This document shows positions 1-7,750 of a DNA stretch of 15,595 nucleotides, in pieces. Each line of letters begins with the position of its first letter. Position 1 is the first letter of the stretch. Origin of the DNA: Trachelipus rathkii (lineage: Eukaryota > Arthropoda > Malacostraca > Isopoda > Trachelipodidae); assembly GCA_015478945.1 (NCBI GenBank), contig JABUQX010097444.1, forward strand, positions 2,501 to 18,095, given 5' to 3'. Both the position numbers and the translations under genes were made by a program. The notes below the pieces were generated by a model. That model was not told the origin of the DNA, did no database searches, and saw only the letters and a program-made list of their open reading frames with translations.

Positions 1-1212
1 AGTCTAAACAGAATACCCAGCTTCTTTGAGACCGCCCCACCAACACTTGTGATGCGAGGTTTCCAAGACATTTATTTGTTCATGTTAAGACCAAGTATGT
101 TTATATTGTCAAATGTCAATAGAAGAGACGGGAGAACCATCGAAAGAGATAGGAAAGTTAGAAAGGGTCTAAGAGAGGGAGATTTCTAGAGGATGGGTTT
201 TTAAAAAGTTGAATTTCACAAGGTTAAGACTACCCCACTGGGAAATTCTATCCAGATCACCGAGAATAGAGTCTGAAAAATTAAGACGAGAGGCAGCTCT
301 AGAAGAAAAAGAGTGAGCGGATTTGAAATGAGTAGAAGAATGGAAGGTCGAGTTCTCTGCATATGAATGGATAAAGTTAGATAAGCGACTGAAAATATCG
401 CTAATGAAAAGTAAGAATAGAGAAGGAGATAAGACAGAACCCTGATGAACACCACTATTGATAGGGAAGGAAGAAATCTACTCATCAACAATAGTCAATA
501 TTGAACAATTTGAAAGAAAGCTTGAAATAAGTAGGCAAAGAGGAGGAAACCCAAGGGAGGGAGCTTATATATGTCAAGGACCATCACACAAGACTCCCCA
601 TAGTCCCTAAGGGCAAAAGACCATAAATCAGTGATAGGAAAGTATATCAGTAGTAGACCTCAAACACCAGAAGCCATACTGATGACCAGAAAGAAGGGAA
701 TGGGGTTCCAGATGATCAAAGAAATGAGAGTTGAGAAGGGTTTTAAATATAGAATACAAGTGAGAACTATATAGAGATAGTTAGAAGGATCAGAGCGGCT
801 ACCTTTCTTCGAAATAGGTTAAACATATGGGCGCTTCCAACACTGAGGTAAAGCGTTAGTATGAAGCATAGAGGACATAGTTGAACGAGGGGTAGCGCCA
901 GCTCAGAAGTACATCCACAAAACTCATGGAGGAATGCCATCCGAGCTGTACGCCTCCACAACGTTCATAGATTCCAGGAGTTCATCATGCACCTGGCATG
1001 AGGCATCTGAGAGGATAAGGAGTAGGCTGAAGCTTGGCAGAGTCGTTCAGGGTTGTATTAGAGGGAAAAAAACAGAGGTAAGAAAACAGGAGTTCAAAGA
1101 GATTGGCCTTTACAAATGGAGTATTTTTAACAGAGTTACAGAACCGTCAGAGCGAATAAGAGTAGGAAAGGCAGATTTACAGAAGTTGTTAGAGATGTTT
1201 TTGCAAGAAAAG
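1..1212 (-). pseudogene. Broken reverse-transcriptase part of the LINE ORF2
   Basis: In an active element this is the polymerase that copies the element RNA onto nicked genomic DNA. Minus-strand motifs in order are NISNNFCKSAFPTLIRSDGS (about 1140-1200), a YSSDGIPP block (about 930-955), a CWKRPYV..ISKKGSRSDPSNY block (about 785-845), and HFFDHLEPHSLLSGHQYGF (about 660-720). Then come VMVLDIYK, QGSVLSP at 424-444, and the active-site box at 352-363, which reads YAEN where YADD is expected. About a dozen codons normally following LDISK (the AFDRVWHK region) are missing at the junction near 560-566. The active site has changed and the frame shifts repeatedly, so this is a pseudogene. Confidence 0.85.
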
Positions 1213-1330
1213 TTTGTGGCTCAAACGGTAGAGCGACGGTCGCATGGCAAGGTCGCGGGTTCGAATCCTAGGTAGAAATTACCTAGAGAAGTTCCCCTCC
1301 TTGAATAGGGCTATGCCCGTGAGGTGAACT

Positions 1331-1404
<74 letters not shown>
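1213..1404 (+). mobile_element. tRNA-derived SINE with 70-base poly-A tail
   Basis: The head contains an A-box-like GGCTCAAACGGTAGAGCG (1218-1235) and a perfect B box GGTTCGAATCC (1258-1268), the internal RNA polymerase III promoter of tRNAs. The anticodon-loop region (TCGCATG) looks most like tRNA-Ala. After the tRNA-like head come about 65 bases of body (CCTTGAATAGGGCTATGCCC and beyond) and an uninterrupted run of A from 1335 to 1404. Short similar sequences flank it (AAGAAAAG at 1205-1212 and AAGGAAAAC at 1403-1411), suggesting a target-site duplication. It lies inside the minus-strand LINE, so it inserted later. The head is too diverged in the acceptor region to be a working tRNA gene. 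Confidence 0.8.
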
Positions 1405-1406
<2 letters not shown>

Positions 1407-2340
1407 AAAACCAAGCAGGTGAGTGCACTTTCGTTTTCTGAAAGTCCGCATTGCTCGTCGAACATTTCTGCGCTGAATGAAAATTAGAAAGAATGATAGA
1501 ACAAGAATTTTTCTACTCCCGATAGACGCTGTCTCTATCCTGAATGGCATGAGAACATGTACGATCTAACCATGAATTTTGGGAAGAGAGAGATTTAGAC
1601 AAAAGGAGGAATGAATCTGCTCATCCCATCACAATTACAGCTCCCACTTTATCGGCATGGTGGAGTTGTGGGAGAGAAAGTATTAAAATTAAGAAATATA
1701 ATGTTGTATCAGATTTACCGATAGGAACGAATGTGGCGTCTTTATAGAGAGAAGAAGTAGCGATGAAGCATAGTTGCTTGCTCAGAATTGGTTTGGACGA
1801 TCCGGAATGTGTGTAGGTTCCCCTAATTAGTTGCTCTAGATTGCTGAGAATGCTGAATGATTCGGCCTCTCCCCATCCGGATAGGTATGAGAGGACACCA
1901 ACTATTCAGTGTTGGGTACAATGAAATTCCCTAAATAGAGCACCTCAGTATTTAGATGCGAAGATGTAGCAGTCTCGTGAGTAGTAAGATACTTAAAAAA
2001 TTCGTGAAATCTGTTCCGCTAGGAGAACAGTAGAATCACAGATAATTATTGTAGTAGTAGAAAGGGAGATTTTGAGACATAAAACATAGAAGTTAAGAGA
2101 TTCGAGATTCTCAAGAAATGTTATTGAAGTATTAATATTTACGGAAATTATGAAATAAATTATAGTTGAATATGTTAAAAGTTAGAGAATGAATCCTTAG
2201 CTATCTGGATCTCAAACATGTGCAAACGGTTAGGATGAGTTAGAGAGGTGGTATTCTACCGATTTGGAGTTAGAACGTAAGCCACTGATATTGGTAAAGT
2301 CAACAGAAAACCAACGTCTGCGCAAATCTGCCATTTCGCA
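1405..2340 (-). pseudogene. Broken endonuclease/linker part of the LINE ORF2
   Basis: In an active element this part encodes an apurinic-like endonuclease (EEP fold) that nicks target DNA for target-primed reverse transcription. Minus-strand pieces include ESLNFYVLCLKISLSTTTII (about 2050-2120) and a copy of the GDFN catalytic strand decayed to LGNFIV (about 1917-1935), where the Asp is lost. They are followed by PTHIPDRPNQF (about 1790-1830), which fits the usual 'P(T)RIPD' segment, and by KFMVRSYMFSCH (about 1545-1580), which fits the 'PWFDRSC' linker. Several in-frame stops and shifts separate the pieces. The SINE interrupts the segment at its downstream end. I infer no activity. Confidence 0.75.
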
Positions 2341-2689
2341 AAAGAACACACACAAACAAGCAAAAAAAAAAAAAAAAGAAGAAAAAAAACGAAACAAACA
2401 AACAAAAGGTGAAATTAGAATTATGCCAATACAGAAACTTAAAAGTTAAAATGCTAAAATTAATTAAGATCAAATTTTAAACATTGTAAACATAACTGGA
2501 CACACACACACACACACAAACACTTACACTTCCTCACCTTTAGTAAGTTGAATTATTACGATAAAACCCCAATATAGAATACGATAAAGTTAGTTGAACA
2601 AATTTTAAAAAGTTTCAAGATGAGATAACCAATTTGTGGTATACCAAATGCTAAAATAATTTTGCAAAAATTTAAAAAAAAAGTTACTA
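2341..2689. repeat. Low-complexity A-rich and CA-rich filler
   Basis: An A-rich tract with scattered CA and GAA runs covers about 2337-2412, and a short (CA)n sits at 2501-2518. The remainder is AT-rich unique-looking sequence in which I recognise no gene or element. The open frames here are translations of the A-rich tract or of AT-rich sequence. Confidence 0.7.
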
Positions 2690-2925
2690 TCTTTACATCT
2701 ACACTTATCTTACACTTACACTCACACACGAGATATAACTTACGACTCACACAAGATTTAACTTACACGCACCACAGATTTACTTACTAAACACACAGAT
2801 AATTACACCCTTCATACACAGATTTACTTCCACATCCTAAGATTTACTTGTTACGACCGGCACAGACAGGCATTTACCCAACACACACACACACACACAC
2901 ATCACACACACACGACACTGCCACG
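2690..2925 (-). repeat. TG-rich ~22-bp minisatellite at the outer end of the left arm
   Basis: On the minus strand, imperfect copies of a unit near GTAAATCTGTGTGTGAGTGTAA repeat from about 2870 to 2690, next to a (CA)n/(TG)n tract at 2880-2913. The same unit occurs at the outer end of the right arm. Unit lengths are irregular. Confidence 0.65.
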
Positions 2926-3213
2926 CACATGCACCCATAAATAACGTACCTGTACTTTTTTAACATTTTGTTTATATAATTAAACACGTACATGTATATT
3001 ACTCATTTCAGATATAACTAAAATTATTTCAAAGTTTCTTAAACTTCTAATAAACTCAATCATTAACTCTTTGACAAATGAATTTAAATTATTGAATTTA
3101 ATACTTTTCGTTTATAAAATTTTATAAACTACATCAAGTTTATAAAATAGACTTTTACAAATTTTAATGAAATTTATTACCAAAACATATTATTTTAACG
3201 TACCTAAAAGCAA

Positions 3214-3318
3214 TAAATCAGTAAATCAGTAGGCCAGCCCTCTAGCATGCCCTCTACATACAAGCTATGCCACGTTTTTTGCTTCTACTTTTGACTTACT
3301 GCTTTACATCATCTTAGC
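3214..3318 (-). repeat. Hairpin module in the left arm, related to the 7750-8530 units
   Basis: AAAAGCAATAAATCAGTAAA at the left faces GACTTACTGCTTTAC at the right, giving an imperfect stem of about 20 bp around a loop of about 60 bp with different sequence. The stem bases are shared with the four tandem hairpin units, but the loop is not. Confidence 0.6.
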
Positions 3319-3583
3319 CATGTAAGTAATATAAAGAACAAAATAAGTTCTTTTCTGTTAACATATATAACATGTATTTTATTAAAATGATTCTAAGTTT
3401 TTTATTTAAATAAATAACAAATTGTGTATCTTTATATTATTCACTCGATTTAACTAAAAATATGTCAAAGTTTTTAAATAATTCGGGTTTTTCGCTGTTA
3501 TACTTATTATTCATTATGGTATGTACAATTGCCAATCCATCACGAGCAAACACAACTACCCTCACTCGCTTGTTACAAATACG

Positions 3584-3800
3584 AAACTGACCTCTCTCTG
3601 TAAACTGTGTTGAAATAACTACTTTACCGTCTAAATTTAGGATAATCTTTTGTAACCGTGAGGCGAATTAAGCCTCATTCGAGGTTAAGTAATCATATTT
3701 CAACTGACCTTTTTCTGTAAAATGTTGTGCAATAACTACGTTAGGCCTAAATTTTAGGCCTAAATTTAGATAAGCCTTTTGTAGACGGGCTAATTTAATC
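3584..3800 (+). repeat. Internal direct duplication (about 118 bp period) in the left arm
   Basis: Two neighbouring copies each begin AACTGACCT, followed by a CTGTAAA..GTTG..AATAACTAC segment, a TCTAAATTTAG-type block, a TTTTGTA segment and GCxAATTAAxCC. They start at 3584 and 3702. The second copy contains two AGGCCTAAATTT blocks. The mirrored pair occurs in the right arm, so the duplication predates formation of the inverted repeat. Confidence 0.7.
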
Positions 3801-4299
3801 CTATATACCAGGTCAGAAGGTAATTCCCGTATAGACAAGAATCATTGTGTATTATTATTTTTATAAATACTATTTTTATAAATAAAAACATGCTGGATCG
3901 CTAAGATCCTTTAAGCAGGTAAAAAAGGAAATGTTTTCCTTACTTGTGATTTGTCGGGGTAATCCTTATCTCTATATGACCTCGTCTGTGATTTGGTCGT
4001 GAATTATTTTATCGTCTTTTGAAAATTAACTTTGTTTTCCAAAAGAGTTTACCCAAGTAGAGTGCTAACTCAAAAGCTCAAGCTTTGAAAGCTGTTAGAA
4101 AGATAGGGTCAGAACTAGATATGCGACCAAGTATTTAAAAGTGTTTTATTTTACTAAGTGTATATGTAATATTTATAATACAATACTTTACATTGAGGAA
4201 TAATTATTAATTTCACAAGAATAGATAAGAATTAATTCACTAGTTCATACGCTAACACAAAGGCTCAGTATGACCCCCACGCCAAGCAGCCAACTCTCG

Positions 4300-4425
4300 T
4301 CAACTTGCCGAAGTGGTGCGGGTTCCCGCGCGTCCCCGCCGCCCGCTGCGCCGCGCAGGCCGCAATATTTCTCCGCGTTCCCGCCCGCCGCGTGCGCCCG
4401 CAGGCGCAATATTCCCCGCGCGATA
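4300..4425 (+). other. CpG-rich patch at the inner end of the left arm
   Basis: A short island of CG-dense sequence (runs such as CCCGCGCGTCCCCGCCGCCC) stands out sharply against AT-rich surroundings. It holds two tandem copies of a block like GCGCAGGCCGCAATATTTC..CGCG. The island ends exactly where a (TA)n tract starts. No open frame of note and no promoter motif can be assigned. Confidence 0.6.
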
Positions 4426-4484
4426 TGAAAATAATATATAATTATATATATATAAGTATATATATATAATATTATATATATATC

Positions 4485-4515
<31 letters not shown>

Positions 4516-4640
4516 TAATATAGTATATATATAATCTTATATAAATATAATATATTATATATATATATATATAAAGTATGATATTGTGTGTGTGGGTGTG
4601 TTGGTGTGTGTGTGTGTGGTGTATGTGTGAAAAAGAGATA
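4426..4640. repeat. (TA)n followed by (TG)n microsatellites
   Basis: A nearly pure, slightly interrupted TA tract runs from about 4426 to 4575. A TG-rich tract follows at about 4585-4640. Together they form the left edge of the spacer between the inverted-repeat arms. The long minus-strand frame over this stretch encodes only Tyr/Ile and His/Thr runs. Confidence 0.9.
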
Positions 4641-4722
4641 TAGTGTATGTGTGTATAAGTGTAAGTGTAAGTTCCTATGGTAAGTGTTAACTTGCTTAAA
4701 TGATGAATCATTAATATCAGTG

Positions 4723-4975
4723 GTATCTCAAAGATGACGGCCATCCAAAGATGAGTCATCAAAGATGACCCATCAAAGCTGAGGTATCAAGGCTAAGTTA
4801 TTAAAGTTGAGGCATCAAAGCTGAGGGGGAGGCATCAAAAGCTGGAGGCATCATAGAGTTGATGGCATGCCAAGAGCTGAGAAGCTCAAAGTTGAGGCAT
4901 CAAATCGGGGGCATATCAAAGTTGAGGCATTACAAAAGGGAGGCCATCATCAAGATGGGGCCTCAAAACCTATCG
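4723..4975 (+). repeat. Degenerate 15-bp minisatellite
   Basis: About 16 imperfect copies of a unit close to AAAGCTGAGGCATC(A) run head to tail, for example TCAAAGTTGAGGCATCAAAG near 4890-4930. Early copies carry GATGA instead of GCTGA. The unit length is a multiple of three, but the copies vary in length and contain stops in all frames, so a repeat protein is unlikely. Confidence 0.8.
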
Positions 4976-4984
4976 TAGTGGTGT

Positions 4985-5639
4985 GGGAATCGGATGTGTA
5001 ATAGTGTGTATGTGTGTGTGTGTTGTGTGTGTTTTCGTGGTGGTGTATGTGTGTGTCTAAATGAATAATAAAGAATAGGCCATGAGGTAATAACACGGGG
5101 TGAGAGTGATGGAGATAATAGAATTAACAAATAAATATGTTTTAATAAATTATACTTATATGGCCTAGTGAGTGTGCGTGTGTGTGTGTCGTGTGTGTTG
5201 TGTGTGTGTGTGGTGTGGTGAGTGTGGTGTGTCGTGTGTGAGTGATGGTGCAATGTGTGTTCTAAATAATAATAACAATAGCATGAAGTAAATAACACAA
5301 AATAACAATAATACATGAAATAAAAATAATAATGTTTGTTAATAATTAGTACGCTACTAGGTATTGAGTGTGGTGTGAGGTGTGTGTGTTGTGTGTGTGT
5401 ATTGTGTGTGTGTGTATTGTGTGTGTGTGTGTTTCTTTATGTGTGTTCTAAATAATAAGTAATCAATAGGCATAGGGTATTTACAAGTATAATAATAAAA
5501 TAAAAAATAATGTTTAAAATATATTAGACGTTATGTTTGTGTGTGAGTTCTTGGGTGTGTGGGTGTTTGTGTTGTGTGAACCTTTAGCTTTCTGGCACTA
5601 TGTTGTGTGTGTGGTGTGTGTATGTGTGTTCTATAATAA
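4985..5639 (+). repeat. Tandem array of ~190-bp units, each with a TG tract
   Basis: A unit made of a TG tract, then TCTAAATAATAATAACAATA, then an ATGAAGTAAATAACAC-type block and AT-rich sequence repeats with anchor starts at about 5055, 5261, 5447 and 5630, a spacing of 183-206 bp. The last copy is cut short where the right arm begins. The unit also shares TTTTAATAAATTATAC (about 5139) with the outer end of the right arm (about 7062). Confidence 0.75.
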
Positions 5640-5762
5640 TTCCGCCACGGAAATATTGAGCGCTGCGGGCGCACTGCGCTGGCGGGGACGCGCGGACGCA
5701 CCATCGGGTGCGGTTGGCTGCCTTTGCGGGTGGCGCTCATGCTGAGCCCTGGTGGTTAGCTT
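5640..5762 (-). other. CpG-rich patch at the inner end of the right arm
   Basis: This is the mirrored counterpart of 4300-4425 with a single copy of the CG-rich block (GGCGGGGACGCGCGG at about 5682-5696). The overlapping frames at 5531-5745 on both strands exist only because GC-rich and TG-rich repeats lack stop codons, so they are not called as genes. Confidence 0.6.
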
Positions 5763-6237
5763 TGAACTAGCTGAATTAACTTTTATCTACTTCTAGTGAA
5801 ATTAATAATTATTCTAGATGTAAAAGTTTTCTTATAGAATATGATATACACTTTATAAGAATAAAACACTTTAATACAGATTCAATAACGTTGTGTCACC
5901 GCTTAAACGCTAAAATCGACTATGATTGTTAATACATGATTTGGGTCTAAAAGATAATAAACACACACCTGCTCAAATACAAGTTCTTTCAACAAGTTAC
6001 TTTCAGAGAAATTAATCATTCTGACCACTTTAACATACAGGTCATGATAGAGGATACGATTTACCCCGACCATTCACAATATAGGAAAACTGTCCTTGTT
6101 TACCTGCTTAAAAGATCTTACGATCAGCATGTTTCAGTTTGGAAATATATTTATAAAAAATATAATAACAAGTGTTCCTTGTCTATACCGGAATACCGTT
6201 TTGACACTGGTATTCATGGTTAAAATTAGCCCGCTAT

Positions 6238-6450
6238 CAAAAAGGCTTATCCTAAATTTAGGCCTAAATTTAGGCCATTAAACGTAGTTATTTGCATCAC
6301 ATTTTAACTAGAAAAAGGTCAGTTGTGAAATATATTTTAACTCTGGAATAGTGCCTTAATTCGCTCCGCGGTTTACAAAATAGGCTTATTTCCTAAATTT
6401 AGACCTTAAAGTATTAGGTTCAACACAATCTTTTACAGAGATGAGGTCAG
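6238..6450 (-). repeat. Internal direct duplication in the right arm, with a 24-bp perfect palindrome
   Basis: This is the mirrored counterpart of 3584-3800, with the two AGGTCAGTT ends at about 6316 and 6445. Positions 6251-6274 form a perfect 24-bp palindrome centred on AGGCCT and flanked by TAAATTTA on both sides. The left-arm counterpart carries one extra T and so is no longer perfect. Confidence 0.7.
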
Positions 6451-6724
6451 TTTCCGTATCTGTAAGGAGGTGAGGGTAGTTGTGTTTCTCGGATGGAATT
6501 GTCATACTGTACATATGGATAAAAATTAATAAAATAAAGAATACCATTATTTAACAAACTTTGAAATATTTTTAGTGAACATCGAGTGAATAATATAAAT
6601 GTACGTGATATATGATTGTTATTTTTTAATAAAACTTAGAATCATTTTAATAATAATACATGTTTTTAGCAGAGAACGATACTTATTTTTGTGTCGTTTT
6701 ATACTTATTACGATGGCTAAAGAT

Positions 6725-6838
6725 ACTGTAAAGGCAGTAAGTCAATAGAAACCACGGGCATGAGCTTTGATGTAGAGGGATGTATGGGGCTGGCCCTTAC
6801 TGCTTACTGATGTTATGTGCGCTTTAAGGTAGCGTAAA
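6725..6838 (+). repeat. Hairpin module in the right arm
   Basis: This is the mirrored counterpart of 3214-3318. GTAAAGGCAGTAAGTCAA faces TTACTGCTTACTGAT, and the loop contains GTAGAGGGATG. The stem is more decayed than in the tandem array. Confidence 0.55.
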
Positions 6839-7084
6839 ATATATGTTTTTAATAAAATTTCAATAAAATTTTAGTAAAAAGTTATTTTAAAATGAAGTAA
6901 AAATTTATAAAACAAAAAGTATAACAGTTACTAATAAATTCTTTGCTCAACTAGGTAAGTGATTTGATTATATAGAAGTTTCTAAGAAAACTTTGAAACT
7001 AATTTTTAGTTATATTTGAATGAGTAAAATAAATTGTACATGTTTAATTACAACAAAATGTTTTAATAAATTATACGTTATATG

Positions 7085-7320
7085 TGTAAGTGAGTGGTGC
7101 GTGTGTGTGTTGTGTTGTGTGTGTGTGGTTGTGTGGTGGGTGTGTGTGTTGTGTGTAATCTGTGTGAGAGTGTAAAGTAAATCTGTGTCGTAAGTAAAAT
7201 TGTGTAGTGAGTGTAGAGTAATATCTGTGTGTGTACAGTAAATCGTTGTGCGTGTTAGTAAATCTGTGTGAGTGTAAGTAAGATCTGTGTGTTGAGTGGT
7301 AAGTGTAATGTAACGGTCTA
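7085..7320 (+). repeat. TG-rich ~22-bp minisatellite at the outer end of the right arm
   Basis: The stretch begins with a (TG)n run and continues as imperfect copies of GTAAATCTGTGTGAGTGTAA (for example 7257-7276). It corresponds to the minisatellite at 2690-2925. The minus-strand frame across it encodes His/Thr/Tyr-rich low-complexity sequence only. Confidence 0.7.
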
Positions 7321-7600
7321 TGGATAAAAGTCAAGTGTCATAGTGAATGTGGGTGTATAAGTATCAGAGTGAATGTGTGTATAGGCTGTAAGTGGTGTGT
7401 CGTTGTGAACGGCGCATGTGTATAAGTGGTAAGTGTAAGTGTCTTGGGTAAACATGTCAAGTGTCATAGTGAGTGTGGTATTTAAGTGTCATATTCGTGA
7501 ATGTGTAGAAGTTGTAAGTGTGTGTGTGTGTGGTCTGTGTGTGTGTGTTGTGTGTGGTGTGTGGTGTGGTGTGTGTGTGTGTACGTGTGTATGTGTGGTC
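7321..7600 (+). repeat. Second minisatellite (GTGTCATAGTGAATGTG unit) and TG tract
   Basis: Copies of AAGTGTCATAGTGAATGTG alternate with GTATAAGTGGTAAGTGTAAG from about 7330 to 7515, and a TG-rich tract follows to about 7598. This lies beyond the end of inverted-repeat homology and has no counterpart beyond the left arm. Confidence 0.65.
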
Positions 7601-7750
7601 TAAATAATAATAACAATAGGTCAGAAGTAAATAACACTAAGTATAATAATAAGAATAACCTAACAAAAAATTAAAATAAAATTAACATACACCTAAAGAG
7701 CGCAACAACTTCGGGTATCAAGTATTATATCAAAATTAAACCAAACATAA
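7599..7750 (+). repeat. Further copy of the ~190-bp unit
   Basis: TCTAAATAATAATAACAATA, followed by a GAAGTAAATAACAC-type block, repeats the anchor of the 4985-5639 array. The right arm is therefore flanked on both sides by the same unit. After about 7670 the sequence turns AT-rich and I recognise nothing further. Confidence 0.6.

Larger units (their letters stand above)
1..2340 (-). mobile_element. Degenerate jockey-like non-LTR retrotransposon (LINE), cut by the window edge
   Basis: Read on the minus strand in shifting frames, this stretch gives the expected order of a LINE ORF2: endonuclease, linker, then reverse transcriptase. Recognisable pieces run from FTNISGLRSNSKSVEYHLSN near 2255-2325 to a C-terminal stretch like ILGLNMNK..SWKP near 60-120. 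The style matches copies commonly annotated in crustaceans as 'RNA-directed DNA polymerase from mobile element jockey'. The clade name is recalled, not searched. The possible ORF start (MADLRRRW, near 2330) has an A-rich tract just upstream, and no ORF1 is visible. Stops and frameshifts occur every few dozen codons, so the copy is dead. The 3' end lies outside the window. Confidence 0.85.
2690..4425 (+). repeat. Left arm of a large imperfect inverted repeat
   Basis: The reverse complement of this stretch aligns along its whole length with 5640-7320. Matching landmarks, left then right: the CpG-rich patch (4300-4425 / 5640-5760), the TTTACCTGC-TTAAA-GATCTT block (3897-3930 / 6098-6127), the AGGCCTAAATTTA region (3750-3770 / 6251-6275), the ACACAACTACCCTCACTC segment (3550-3568 / 6465-6487), the hairpin module (3214-3318 / 6720-6835) and the TG-rich outer end (2690-2930 / 7085-7320). 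By eye most bases match but single-base gaps are frequent. No transposase or other protein is encoded in it. It could be an old inverted duplication or a fold-back element. Confidence 0.85.
5640..7320 (-). repeat. Right arm of the large imperfect inverted repeat
   Basis: This is the reverse-complement partner of 2690-4425, with the same modules in mirrored order. From the inside out these are the CpG-rich patch, an AT-rich segment ending near 5935, the ACCTGC-TTAAAAGATCTT block, two related copies of a block of about 120 bp (6240-6450), the GTGAGGGTAGTTGTGTTT segment, the hairpin module, and a TG-rich minisatellite from about 7085. The open frame at 6096-6281 lies wholly inside the arm, has no recognisable domain and is not conserved as a frame in the left arm, so I do not call it a gene. 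Confidence 0.85.

Noticed and set aside
1213..1285. Functional tRNA gene
   Set aside because: The A and B boxes are present but the acceptor stem does not pair, and a SINE body and poly-A tail follow.
1311..1550. Minus-strand frame with a long Phe run
   Set aside because: The Phe run is the SINE poly-A tail read backwards. The rest is LINE linker sequence.
4472..5745. Thr/His-rich and Val/Cys-rich open frames across the TG tracts
   Set aside because: TG/CA and TA repeats lack stops in some frames. There is no domain, and the frames follow repeat boundaries.
2690..7320. DNA transposon with long terminal inverted repeats
   Set aside because: No transposase fragment, no clear target-site duplication and no defined terminal bases are visible, so only an inverted repeat is claimed.
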